From the NCBI GenBank assembly GCA_002717655.1, contig PBAY01000008.1:1-63011 (forward strand): DNA of 63,011 nt. The letters run 5' to 3'. A program made the position numbers and the translations under genes. The stretch is from Phycisphaerae bacterium. GTDB lineage: Bacteria > Planctomycetota > Phycisphaerae > Phycisphaerales > SM1A02. Numbering within the stretch: the first letter of the stretch is position 1; every line of letters begins with the position of its first letter. This document shows positions 32,801-39,527 of this stretch, in pieces. Under the pieces are notes generated by a model that worked only from the letters and a program-made list of their open reading frames with translations, did not search any database and was not told the origin of the DNA.

Positions 32801-35800
32801 GGGCTCGGTCATGTGGTTGCTTGGAGAGCCGGTCAAGATCTCTCCTCTTGAGGGTCGCAACGCTGTGGTGGTTGTCGCCTCACCTGCAGATGAAAAGACG
32901 ATTACCGGTATCTTCAAGGCGCTTGATGCAGAGCCTGAACTGGCGACGGCCCGAATGGAAATCGTCCCATTGCAGAATGCCGAAGCCGAAGCCATCGCCT
33001 CGATTCTCGAGGAGATTCTGGCTCCTGGTGAGCAGCAGGTTGATACGCCCATGGCCCGTGCCATTCAGGAACAGATTCGCCGTTTGTCCGTTCAGCAGGA
33101 TGGAGTCAATAGTCCGGACTTCGGTGTGGACCTGACCCGGCCGATCCGCATCATCGCACACGAAACGCGCAATGCCATTCTGGTCAGCTCGACTGAAGCC
33201 AATGTTGCGGCTGTTGTCGAACTGGTTGCGATGCTTGACCAGCTTCCGGTGACTGAAGCTGTGGTCGTCCGCTTGTTCCCTCTTGAGAACATCGCAGCTG
33301 ACGACTTTGCGAGGATCGTCCGCACGCTCTTTGATGAAGGCAAGGATCTCGGAAGAGTTCCAGGTGCAGAGGTGGCCGGTGTGCCGGTTGGTTCAATTGG
33401 GCGAGCGTTGCTTGATGAAGTGGCGATTGCCGTGGATGAGCGAACGAATACGGTCGTGATCGCAGGTAAGGAAGAGTCGGTTGCAGCCGTCGAGGTAATT
33501 TCGGCTCGGTTGGATTCAGATCTTCAGGCTGGATGGGTGGAGCCTCGCCTGGTTCCGCTGACCTGGGCGGATCCCGGGGATCTTGCTCAGACTCTCAATC
33601 GTGTTCTGGTCGAGGGTGCGACGGATCTTCCTCAGGCCGGACCGCTGCAGCAGCAGGTTGGTCGACTTCGTGTGGCTCGCATGGAAACAGCTCGCGTCAT
33701 CGAATCAGAAGTCTTCCAGCCGATGAGCCGATTGATCATCGAGCCGCAGGAACAGATGCGAGCCTTGATGCTGGTCGGTACGCCCATCAATCTGGAACTG
33801 GTTTCCGAACTGGTCGCCATGCTTGATGTCGAGGCGGCTTCGCCGGCCTCCACCGTCCGCATCTATCCCGTCCAGCACGCTTCGGCCGCGAGACTTTCTG
33901 CAACAGTAGAAAACCTCTTCCGGGAACAGGTTTCATCAGGAGCGATTCGCAAGGAAGACCGAGTCATCATTCAGGCTGATGAGCGGACCAATTCATTGGT
34001 CGTCACGACCAGCATTCGCAGCTTCACCATCTTCGAGACCTTGCTTGATGCACTGGACTCGAAGATGGCGCCCGAACTGCAGGAGATCAAGCGGCTTCCA
34101 GTCACGAATGCTTCAGCCTCACGGCTGTCCACCATGATTCAGCGATTGATGGACGCACGTGTCGAACGACTGCGTCTGGTCGAACCCGAGACCGCGGATC
34201 TCCAGCGTGCAACGATCATCCCGGATGAACGGACGAATTCGCTGGTGATTGCAGCCGGCAACGATTCCTATGACGTCATCAGGATGCTGGTTGAGCAGAT
34301 GGATGAAGCCAACGCCGTTCAGGACGGCCTGGTTGAAGTAGTCGGAGTAGGGGATGCCAATCCCGATCGTCTTGCTTCGGCGATCAACTCGATCATGGAG
34401 CGTCGTTATGCGGAATTGCCCGCTCGACTCAAGAACCGTCGTCAGCCGTTGATTCTTACGGATCCGCGTACGAGCAGTCTTCTGGTTTCAGCAGACCCTG
34501 AGGATCTGTCCGACATTCAGGCGCTGGTCGAGCAGTTGATGGCCACGCCTCTTGCTCAGGCGGTTGATCTTCATGTGATTCCCGTTGCCGCAGGATCCAA
34601 TGCGGAGCGACTTGCACCTCGAATTCAGCAGTTGATGCGGGATCGCCAGCAGTCGCTCGGCGAGGCCGCGACTCCTTCGGATCGCGTTTCCGTGACCGGT
34701 GAGACCGCCAGCAACAGTCTCATCGTGGCGGCCAGTCAGGAAAATCTCGTGATTGTCCAGGACATGGTTTCCCTGCTGGTTGAAGCGGAGGCGGAAAGCA
34801 CGGCTGGCCGTGGTTTCGAAGTTCTGGCCTTGCGATCAAGTTCAGCTGAGGAGCTCGTTGATCTGCTTGATGATCTGTATGTCGAAGAAGCCAACCGCAA
34901 TCGCGGATCCGGGACCGTCCGGGTGACGGCCGAGCCCCGGTTGAATTCGATCGTCGTGAGTGCGCCTCAGAATGACATTGATGAACTCAAGGTTCTGGTT
35001 GCTCGTCTTGATGGTGCCAGGCCTGCATTCGTGATCGAGATTCGTCACTTCCCGTTGAAGTCGGCCAATGCATTGGAAACCGTCAGTCTCATTGAAGATG
35101 TGCTTTCAGGTCGCGGTCTTGGATCACGTCGGCGTTCAACGGAACAGACGACGGTGCTCCGGTATGTCCGGGAAATCGAAGACGCCATCGGCGAGAGCGA
35201 GTTCCAGGTCAGTTCGGCACTGCGTGAATCCATCAGCCTGACTCCGGACATCCGTACCAACACGGTCATCGTCCGGGCGCCGCGGGAATCGATGGAACTC
35301 ATTGGCCGGATGATCCGGGATCTTGATGACTCTTCGGAAGGTTCCAAGAACATCCGGATCTTCAAGCTCAAGAATGCAGACGCACTGGCCATGAAGCAGG
35401 TCCTGACGGATCTCTTCCGTCTCGATGAAGGCGACGACCTGCTGGTCCTCAAACCACGCGATGCCGCCATTGCTGCTGCACCCATGGAGGGCATGGCTGC
35501 TCCTGCTGTCGAGGGCGTGGTCGGGGGCACGGAGTTGACGGCAGTCCCTGATCCTCGTCAGCAGCTTGCGATCACGGTCGACAGTCGTACCAACAGTCTT
35601 CTCGTATCCGGCAGCCCGGCCTATCTTGATCTGGTTTCGGATGTGGTTGATGAACTGGATGCCGTGGATGCGAATGAGCGTGAAACGTTCGTCTATCAAC
35701 TTCGCAATGCCACGGCGGAGAGTGTGGCTTCGGTTCTGGGTGATTTCGTCGAAGAGGAGCAGCGCAAGCTGGTTCAGACTCTTGGTGGTGATCAGCTGGG

Positions 35801-36854
35801 TTCCGCGGCAAGATTGCTGGAGCGTGAGATTACGATCCGCGGCGACCAGAAATCGAACACCGTCCTTGTTTCAACCAGCCCTCGATACATGAATCAGATC
35901 GAGCAGGTCATCAAGCAACTCGATGTCGATCCGCCACAGGTGCTGATTCAGCTGATGCTCTGTGAAGTCACCCTCGATGGCGGCTTTGACTGGGGCGTCG
36001 ATCTGGATGCTTCCGGAAGTGTCGGCAGCGTCTCGGTCGGAGGCATGTATGACCTGGTAGCCAGTTCCATGGCGCTTGGTGCACCGACGCTTTCGGTCGC
36101 CAGCAGCGACTTTGATGTCATGCTCAAGGCACTTGAGAAGCAGGGAAGGCTCAACATTCTGAGCAATCCCTCCATCATGACGGCGAACAACGAGCCGGCC
36201 CAGATCAATGTCGGTGAGACGATCTATGTTCCAACGTCGTCGCAGACCTTCGATACCGGCGTCGTCAGTGTTCCGCTTGAGGCCAAGGAAACAGGCGTCA
36301 TTCTGAACGTGACACCGTCGATCAACCCTGATGGCTTCGTCCGCATGGATGTTCAGCCAACGCTTTCCAGAATTCTTGAAGGAAGAGATGAGCCGGCAGT
36401 CGGCGTCACGACCCCTCGTATTCTGCAGCGGACCGCTGACACGACCGTGACGGTCTATGACGGCCAGACGATCATCATCGGTGGATTGATCTCGGAGCTT
36501 TATGAGTACACGGAGGATTCCATTCCACTTCTTGGTGACCTTCCTTTGGTCGGGTTCCTCTTCCGGGGCGAAAAGGAGGAGCTGGTCCGAAACGAGCTGG
36601 TGATCGTCCTGACGCCACATGTGATCAAGAGTCCTGCGGATCATGATCGAATCGAGAAACTCACCAATGATCAGGTTGATCTGATCTCCCTGCCTCCGAA
36701 GCTGCTGGAGCAGATTCGCAAGGCACGCTTCGACTCCGAGGGCATCTTTGAAAAGGACGGTTATCGTCTTAAGCTGAAGGAGCTTCTTGACGTGGAAGAG
36801 GATCAGGGCGTGAAACCGAGTGAAGATAGTGATGCGCCTCGAGGTGAAGAGTGA
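23826..36854 (+). CDS. gspD: Giant type II secretion secretin (GspD-like), 4342 aa
   Basis: Outer-membrane secretin for the type II system, about six times normal length. Residues 1-29 are a signal peptide (FVIVASLLLAGFATVSG). About 45-140 is an N0/STN-type domain. From residue 144 to 4037 run about 47 tandem secretin_N (N1/N3, KH-like) domains averaging 83 residues, each with a strand-helix-'TNSLIVSA'-helix-'LD' pattern. Residues about 4038-4265 form a single secretin barrel domain (GRLNILSNPSIMTANNEPAQINVG, DGQTIIIGGLI, PLLGDLPLVGFLF, NELVIVLTPHVI). An acidic tail of about 75 residues could be a pilotin-binding S-domain. GGAGG lies seven bases before the ATG. The frame is continuous with no stops or shifts. 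The downstream lipoprotein overlaps it. Confidence 0.95.
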   Translation: MGIVCGCSSVRGFVIVASLLLAGFATVSGQEPVASTSEPREETASLQFNFKGAPFDQVLDYFSRATGKPVIREAAVPDGTLDFLSPETYDLDGGLRVLNIILQSRGVMLRIEDDMLYLQSLTEMQRENVPTFIGELPADITNEKIVTMVRPLESAVAQTLADRLKELVASYGSITAMPGQNSIVITETASQVRRLLKIIAELDQQAPDSLIEIIRIRNATASDLLEPLKALLKTKTIKYMFDKKGNMKQVEEDSLSGLNITADNRSNSIIGKGPRTGLDKLKEIVAVLDVSGGNSRSVRTLTLATLSPQVARDQINNLFKTLPPERRPAVMVRAGEPAITVVAERAVVDEAVALINELDGGSTVTTSGGLVLEAVSLLQGHPDAVIEALQELLNQRQKSLVRLVAGPDNRSLLISGPEADVAAVASIIPVLDRADGIEQEIRMIRIEGPASLNTAAVLAATTSLHVQRLREDSRLQVTPDSVDPRLITLVGPRREVESWIELVKLVSDNQPSQRETRTYTTNKVRPSELVEPLRSMTAQLMGEPDGPQVEPPSIQAIDALDTLIISAAPDQYAVIDQLLSTLDQQDPSDFRIQVIDVSEIKDLAEVMARARAVWEQLRGDDDLAMPDIEVDADAGRLLVSGPQQAVSRYEQAIATFRRLEAPGPDLTMIPLKHAAAAEVASYLDQFVSEEQGLLRAGSQKAPTIEVIERTNTLVIGGNREQQQLINTMVKSLDVDSAGERAPLRILQLQVADAAGLARTLNQQYEARSVQDRAAYPVRITADPNTNSLFVSAHPTLVDEIDSIVANLNTVDRVDRDGREIRIFPLRVARAEELARTIDEMFPDPPMPLDRRGKPVPSLQEPREVVVRADVQTNSLIVEAPVARMASFKELVEQLDRQKVLEEREVRTYQPLHADLNSISTTLKQLASSGSLHQDSSDRRGTITVATEPVSGTLIISGPAAIFTKVEQVLEELDVKRATPATTLRFFALRHADADRLADTLRNVLLVRMKEEIPGGDSEVESLLNVSSDEKTNTLIVSAPVALMPVAESLIEQLDTPAAARSRHAVRIRPLDFADASTITSSLAAALPELTSTTTGEPVDARLISSRGANALIMVGLPEDLEQVEELVATLDARPSMDAINAKTYVLEHASADRLAPLVERLLADQQASDPRLIMERIRRSRGQVDLTPPIRVEADERTNSLIVSGPTVTVALAETLIQQLDVPDERATHTWKTYTPITTDSVTLTAAVRQILNETSPSGASADLSMTPEPLSGAVVVTGPEDQVDRAIEMLASWDKSASPTPRVELRILDVAHGDAATTARVLTPLLRDRSRWPRDLQAMARSGRSMPEPSVTVDASANRILVSAPAAIVSLAVDLLKELDRPGTASGTVDVQVLALRQADAAAVAKTLQESIKARSRVRPGEAGPAVSAQPSGNAIVVTGTPDQIAELRNLVSQLDEGFAPDQTQVRTVYLEYARAERVAPIVEQLLVKEVSPELTWFNSRRGLPMPETEDVRVVADPRLNAVIVAATPAILSVAEQMVAQLDVDPNQVHAAAMRRVAVMQVRNADARELAASLEALFAESGTADPPAVRVDASSNTLLVRGDETQLERIQEVVREVDAATLGTSRQVHLVPIDPSRGSAADMAESLRRMLDRGTGSRVEVIKLEDLLKQSAEESGEGDQSRGGALPLPAAIASLGFGHYSMNRYPQFMLDQPEVSLAVDPATNSLVIVGSDRAVKNARAVLEQLVQQTPAAPGTVRRIELGSAADAGALAQMLRQTMQQMTPSGGARGDLMRRTSLVVDQRDNALVFVCNDADFRTITQLIGAFGRSSSGDATVVKAYPLNSIPADQAVRSVNGLLQRDARGRGQQGSRMRSLALRQLGNEEAVEAVFSPDQISVIGDGGNNTIIVMAPSEAIGFIDQFIELIDQSPVSQLASLKLFKLKHARAADLGRTLRNIFQVRHRNLRRAGAGQGLLEPEFGSDARMNMLLVTASARDLKEVDSLLDQLDQPMTDTTLPLESVVLKSAVPSRAVKLLDEAVFSVNPARRQSAMVVADDASGIILVRADEESMSEIRQVLSEIDRDPTNTFDVRTITLDRADPNMVSEALKQLFDDRARMGRGGRKGDGASRVTIVANPATRLLMVSASDEDYAQVEKLVKQLDSIEAAESISIRAIPLKNAKAEEISETVQGMVIQLESGGPTPWWFEQQSRRQLQGRMAIYPDTRLNALVVSGSDDSIEMVERIVKVMDANVDPDTERKLKVYRVEHVPIEMLEDVVQEMYGGERRRWWQPATNNDVSITTDRPRRALIVAASSQKHKSIAALVAELDQELEGSIGEVVVLPVKYAEASDVAQILSQFMQQRSRTTGRELSSVVIPSRSSNSIILSGSDEDLPMLRDLVSQVDIDNAAGDRSIEIIAIQEGEVDVIAGILREQFGRRGANQVMITTVPQTRSLVLNAPAREMEKVKGLIVQLDTRAPEDETLIRTFALDSARARNVVGILADTLQLDATGEARGVAIRLEPDQPAVEVNARVVADDRSNSVIVTANEESLPVIEKLIRQLDEEPAASEVEYRIFDLEHALAEDVRWNLYDILPAIGDPSPRFTINRMENQLIVSATPDQFKQIEMIILEFDKPSSGNRSTKFIPLEFAEAEKVQEALTVFYGPYALDADSPAKLNVRIVADPATNSLVISAEESEWDSLNALIEELDAEEYDSSLQLKVIPLTYADAVSVARAINEAFQQQVRGGGKKSEENRGSGNARDGGRSEMETPTVLVQAEDWVRASAEPVTNSVVVSATLKTLRKIETIVGQLDIADHAGLPPARVIPVRTANPEQLASSVRTLYATPGREGRVNLRIVGDVESSTLIVRAPEEDFLQIMALAKAIEEHGDDGGMGVHVIRLKDAPAARIADAIRSTYQTRAKSLKAAFQIEVDSATNSLVVAASADLVQEIKDTVSQLDGMAPASGLGIFIIELQHVDSDEAIRVIRTIGLDKPQPEGSVMWLLGEPVKISPLEGRNAVVVVASPADEKTITGIFKALDAEPELATARMEIVPLQNAEAEAIASILEEILAPGEQQVDTPMARAIQEQIRRLSVQQDGVNSPDFGVDLTRPIRIIAHETRNAILVSSTEANVAAVVELVAMLDQLPVTEAVVVRLFPLENIAADDFARIVRTLFDEGKDLGRVPGAEVAGVPVGSIGRALLDEVAIAVDERTNTVVIAGKEESVAAVEVISARLDSDLQAGWVEPRLVPLTWADPGDLAQTLNRVLVEGATDLPQAGPLQQQVGRLRVARMETARVIESEVFQPMSRLIIEPQEQMRALMLVGTPINLELVSELVAMLDVEAASPASTVRIYPVQHASAARLSATVENLFREQVSSGAIRKEDRVIIQADERTNSLVVTTSIRSFTIFETLLDALDSKMAPELQEIKRLPVTNASASRLSTMIQRLMDARVERLRLVEPETADLQRATIIPDERTNSLVIAAGNDSYDVIRMLVEQMDEANAVQDGLVEVVGVGDANPDRLASAINSIMERRYAELPARLKNRRQPLILTDPRTSSLLVSADPEDLSDIQALVEQLMATPLAQAVDLHVIPVAAGSNAERLAPRIQQLMRDRQQSLGEAATPSDRVSVTGETASNSLIVAASQENLVIVQDMVSLLVEAEAESTAGRGFEVLALRSSSAEELVDLLDDLYVEEANRNRGSGTVRVTAEPRLNSIVVSAPQNDIDELKVLVARLDGARPAFVIEIRHFPLKSANALETVSLIEDVLSGRGLGSRRRSTEQTTVLRYVREIEDAIGESEFQVSSALRESISLTPDIRTNTVIVRAPRESMELIGRMIRDLDDSSEGSKNIRIFKLKNADALAMKQVLTDLFRLDEGDDLLVLKPRDAAIAAAPMEGMAAPAVEGVVGGTELTAVPDPRQQLAITVDSRTNSLLVSGSPAYLDLVSDVVDELDAVDANERETFVYQLRNATAESVASVLGDFVEEEQRKLVQTLGGDQLGSAARLLEREITIRGDQKSNTVLVSTSPRYMNQIEQVIKQLDVDPPQVLIQLMLCEVTLDGGFDWGVDLDASGSVGSVSVGGMYDLVASSMALGAPTLSVASSDFDVMLKALEKQGRLNILSNPSIMTANNEPAQINVGETIYVPTSSQTFDTGVVSVPLEAKETGVILNVTPSINPDGFVRMDVQPTLSRILEGRDEPAVGVTTPRILQRTADTTVTVYDGQTIIIGGLISELYEYTEDSIPLLGDLPLVGFLFRGEKEELVRNELVIVLTPHVIKSPADHDRIEKLTNDQVDLISLPPKLLEQIRKARFDSEGIFEKDGYRLKLKELLDVEEDQGVKPSEDSDAPRGEE
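24255..35936 (+). repeat. Array of about 47 secretin_N domains within gspD
   Basis: Manual segmentation by the recurring pattern 'hydrophobic strand (IRIFPLRxA-like), helix, linker, D/E-x-xTNSLIVSA strand, helix ending QLD' gives 47 units over 3894 residues, with an uncertainty of about two. Units are strongly diverged: the conserved core is the N-S/T-L/I-hydrophobic-V-S/x-A/G motif and the terminal Leu-Asp. Several units carry long loop insertions (for example near 28785-28970, 32040-32160, 33600-33740, 35100-35220 and 35430-35560). The repetition is clear at protein level only. No long DNA-level identities were noticed, so the duplications are old. Confidence 0.9.
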
Positions 36855-37393
36855 TTCGAACTCTGGTCGTTGTGATGCTGGCTGTCGCATCCAGCGGTAT
36901 TCTTGGTTGCGAGAATTCCCAGCGATCAAGTCGTCGTATGTCTCCTCCCCGGCCGGAGGCGACCGTGATGAAGGTGCTTCGTGACGTTAATCCGAATCGA
37001 ATGACGTTGACCGTCGCCCCCAAGGCTGAAGATGTCGAAGGTGATGGTCAGGCGGACCTGATCAAGGTGTCGGTGGTCATGTTTGATGAGCCTCGCCCCG
37101 AGCCTGTCATCGTCCCGGGTTCCTTCCGCTTCGAAGCTGTTCCGATGGAAGGGTCCGAAGTCGAGGATCTCAGACTCCAATGGGAGTTTGATTCGGCTGA
37201 AGCCCGCAGGGCGGAAGGCCCGACGATGTTCGGTCTTCCTGGATACCGATTCACCCTGGATGTTCGGCGTCAGGCTCGGGATCTGCCTCCCATGGTGGTC
37301 AACATCATCGGCCATTTCTATCCCGCCAATGGTGGTACGCCTGTTACCTGCAGGCCTGATCAGAGGCTTGTTCGCCTCGGAGCGGCTCCTTAG
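36851..37393 (+). CDS. Lipoprotein coupled to the secretin (pilotin candidate)
   Basis: A 180-aa predicted lipoprotein with a signal peptide ending in the lipobox GILGC (Cys20), followed by a Ser/Arg/Pro-rich linker and a globular part with no family recognised by eye. Its GTG start overlaps the gspD stop codon (GTGA), so it is translationally coupled to the giant secretin. Residues +2 and +3 after the Cys are Glu-Asn, not Asp, which would be compatible with outer-membrane sorting in systems that follow the E. coli rule. Position and lipidation make it a good candidate for a pilotin that targets the secretin, but it does not resemble GspS or PulS in sequence as far as can be seen. Confidence 0.7.
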   Translation: MIRTLVVVMLAVASSGILGCENSQRSSRRMSPPRPEATVMKVLRDVNPNRMTLTVAPKAEDVEGDGQADLIKVSVVMFDEPRPEPVIVPGSFRFEAVPMEGSEVEDLRLQWEFDSAEARRAEGPTMFGLPGYRFTLDVRRQARDLPPMVVNIIGHFYPANGGTPVTCRPDQRLVRLGAAP

Positions 37394-37420
37394 GCCCGAT
37401 CAACCCGTGTTTGCTCTTGC

Positions 37421-37426
37421 TAGAAT
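37421..37426 (+). promoter_or_regulatory. Putative -10 element for the Met-rich exported protein
   Basis: TAGAAT in the context TGCTAGAATGCCCC. The same TAGAATGCCC string occurs on the opposite strand just upstream of the tRNA-Gln gene, which supports a shared -10 element. No clear -35 was found. Confidence 0.35.
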
Positions 37427-37508
37427 GCCCCGCTGATCGGACTGCAGCTCAGCTTGGTGGGTATCCGGCAGCTGCTCCGAATTTGATGGGAAGACTGGTA
37501 GGAGTGAC

Positions 37509-39233
37509 ATGATGCGTTCATTGAGATCGTCTATTACAGCAGTATTGATTGTGATCCTCGGGTTGCATGCGTCCGCATTTGCATCATCGGGTTCAGTTCA
37601 GATTCCTGATGCGATGAAGCAGCACGTCCCTGATGACACAGTTCTGCTTGTCTACACGCCCTCCATCCAGAAGTTGCTTGATGCAGTCGGCAAGACGGCG
37701 GCGTCCATTGATCCTCAGATGGCCATGTTGACGCAGATGGTTCCCATGATGACCATGTCGATGTTCCAACGCACTGGCAACAAGCCTGCCACGATGGACA
37801 TGAATGAGGCGGCGATGCTTGCGATTTCACCTGGTGACAAGGGGCCGGATGGGGATCCCGCAATGACCGTCATGGTCGGCTTCAAGGGTGGCGCAGACGG
37901 GGTCAAGATGAGCGGTGATGATCAGATGCGTGTCGAGCCTGTGGCAGGTTCCAACATGGCCATGATCACCAACGCAGGGCCGAACACCAAGCGTGGTGGT
38001 GCCACGACCATCTTCAACAACATCCCTCCCGGCGAGATCTCCATCGCGTTTGATCAGGAGAAGTTCGTCAAGATCTACGGCCCCATGGTCATGGAGATGA
38101 TGACCGACATGGCGGCCATGGAGAATCAGCCTGGCAAGCCTGCAGACCCACAGATGCAGATCATGCAGGCTCAGATGAAGCAATCCATGAATCAGATCAA
38201 GGCTTTCATGGACATGTTCAAATCAATGGACATGGCCATGACCTTTGATAATGGAACCGTGAATACCACGGTTCGGTGGATACCTGCCGATGATTCAGCG
38301 AAGGCTTCAGGTTCTGCGGATCTCGCAAAGCATGCTGATGTCATGGTCGATGGTTCATTTGTTTCGATGGTCATGAGCAAAAGCGCGCTGGAGTGCATGA
38401 TCAGCATGCAGCAGAGCTACACCGATTCCACGGCAACGACTGGATTCCAGAAGGCGATGGATGCCATCTACGTCATTGCTCGCAACAGTGTGCGTGAAAT
38501 GGAAGGGTCCACCGGATTCTCCTATGGCCTGAATGACAAGGGTATCTGGGCATTGCAGTTGATGAACGTCCAGAGTACCGAGGCCTATCTTGCTGACATT
38601 TCGGAAGCCATGAAGAAGCTGGATGATTCAGACGTCGGGTTTTCTGTTTCCAATCTGCAGCTGCTTGATGGCAAGGGGGCTGGTTATACGGTTCGCCTCG
38701 ATATGGACAAGATGATGGACAGTCTTGGGTATGGCGCCATGCTTCAGGAAAATGACATGAAGCAGCTCACTGCGATCGTGACTGCAGCCATGGGTGGTGA
38801 TGTAGGAATGCAGATCCGCTATTTCCATGATGGCAACCGGATCGCAATGGTTGCAGGCCGTAATGGAAAGATGATCGGCCGAGCCAAGCAGTTGCTCAGA
38901 GGTGAAGGAAACGGGGCCCCCAATACGCTCACTTCTCTGGCTACTACTGCAGAGGGCTCACCCACGATGGTGATGGCACTGGACATTCGTTCCATGACTG
39001 GTGATCTTCTGAGCTTCTTGCATACAGTGCCTGCCATTTCCAGCGAGATGGCTGACATGCCACGCAGCTTGCCGGAAGGCGATCCAATTGAGATGACGGC
39101 AACCTGCACATCCAGAACGCAGGGTGGACAGTGTGTCATCACCTTTGACATCGGTCCGTTCTCACACATGATGGAAGCGCTTGAGGAGGCAGAGAAAGCC
39201 AAGCAGACCAAGCAGTCTGCCATGGCCAACTGA
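37509..39233 (+). CDS. Methionine-rich exported protein, function unknown
   Basis: A 574-aa protein with a clear signal peptide (about residues 1-25, ITAVLIVILGLHASAFA). About 60 of its 574 residues are Met, with clusters such as MVPMMTMSMF and MVMEMMTDM near residues 75-85 and 195-205. No transmembrane segment follows the signal, and no catalytic motif was recognised. Several parts read like a repeated alpha/beta layout (LQLLDGKGAGYTVRLDMDKM; MQIRYFHDGNRIAMVAGRNG). It is monocistronic between a -10-like TAGAAT and a strong terminator. Possible roles include metal handling or oxidative buffering in the periplasm, but this is speculation from composition only. Confidence 0.7.
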   Translation: MMRSLRSSITAVLIVILGLHASAFASSGSVQIPDAMKQHVPDDTVLLVYTPSIQKLLDAVGKTAASIDPQMAMLTQMVPMMTMSMFQRTGNKPATMDMNEAAMLAISPGDKGPDGDPAMTVMVGFKGGADGVKMSGDDQMRVEPVAGSNMAMITNAGPNTKRGGATTIFNNIPPGEISIAFDQEKFVKIYGPMVMEMMTDMAAMENQPGKPADPQMQIMQAQMKQSMNQIKAFMDMFKSMDMAMTFDNGTVNTTVRWIPADDSAKASGSADLAKHADVMVDGSFVSMVMSKSALECMISMQQSYTDSTATTGFQKAMDAIYVIARNSVREMEGSTGFSYGLNDKGIWALQLMNVQSTEAYLADISEAMKKLDDSDVGFSVSNLQLLDGKGAGYTVRLDMDKMMDSLGYGAMLQENDMKQLTAIVTAAMGGDVGMQIRYFHDGNRIAMVAGRNGKMIGRAKQLLRGEGNGAPNTLTSLATTAEGSPTMVMALDIRSMTGDLLSFLHTVPAISSEMADMPRSLPEGDPIEMTATCTSRTQGGQCVITFDIGPFSHMMEALEEAEKAKQTKQSAMAN

Positions 39234-39258
39234 GAACCATTGTTCGTCACTTGAATCA

Positions 39259-39293
39259 AACAGGCCCCGCGGCAATTCGCCGTGGGGCCTGTT
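39259..39293. terminator. Bidirectional intrinsic terminator
   Basis: AACAGGCCCCGCGGC pairs with GCCGTGGGGCCTGTT around the loop AATTC: a 15-bp stem with one G-U pair. It is followed by TCTTCTCTCTC on the plus strand and by TTTGATTC on the minus strand. It separates the Met-rich protein gene from the tRNA-Gln gene, which is transcribed towards it. Confidence 0.85.
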
Positions 39294-39328
39294 CTTCTCT
39301 CTCGCTCATGGGCCTTGCGGCCTTCTAA

Positions 39329-39399
39329 CTGGGGATCAAGGATTCGAACCTTGACTAACTGATTCAGAGTCAGCCGTGCTACCGTTACACCAATCCCCA
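39329..39399 (-). tRNA. tRNA-Gln (anticodon CTG)
   Basis: On the minus strand the acceptor TGGGGAT pairs with ATCCCCA, the D arm is GTGT-AACGGTA-GCAC, and the anticodon arm is GCTGA-CTCTGAA-TCAGT with anticodon CUG. The T arm is CAAGG-TTCGAAT-CCTTG. The discriminator is G and the 3' CCA is not encoded. U1-A72 and the GGGG run are typical for Gln. A TAGAAT element lies about 22 bases upstream. Confidence 0.95.
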
Positions 39400-39527
39400 T
39401 GTGCTGGATCGCGTCGGGCATTCTACCCCAGCCAGACGTCTTTGCGGGGCCTGCATCCGGGCTGCGAAATAGTCTCGAACGCGATACCATTCTGACTCAA
39501 CTAACAACCTGCCTTTGGAGGGCTGAA

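Noticed and set aside
23826..36854. Possibility that the giant frame is several genes or an assembly artefact of repeated units
   Set aside because: There is one signal peptide at the start and one barrel at the end. Units are strongly diverged with no long identical DNA repeats that would cause misassembly, and no internal start signals of note were seen.
35871..36929. 352-codon open frame on the minus strand inside the secretin gene
   Set aside because: It is an antisense shadow of the secretin barrel region: no ribosome binding site, atypical composition, no recognisable domain, and it overlaps a clearly conserved domain.
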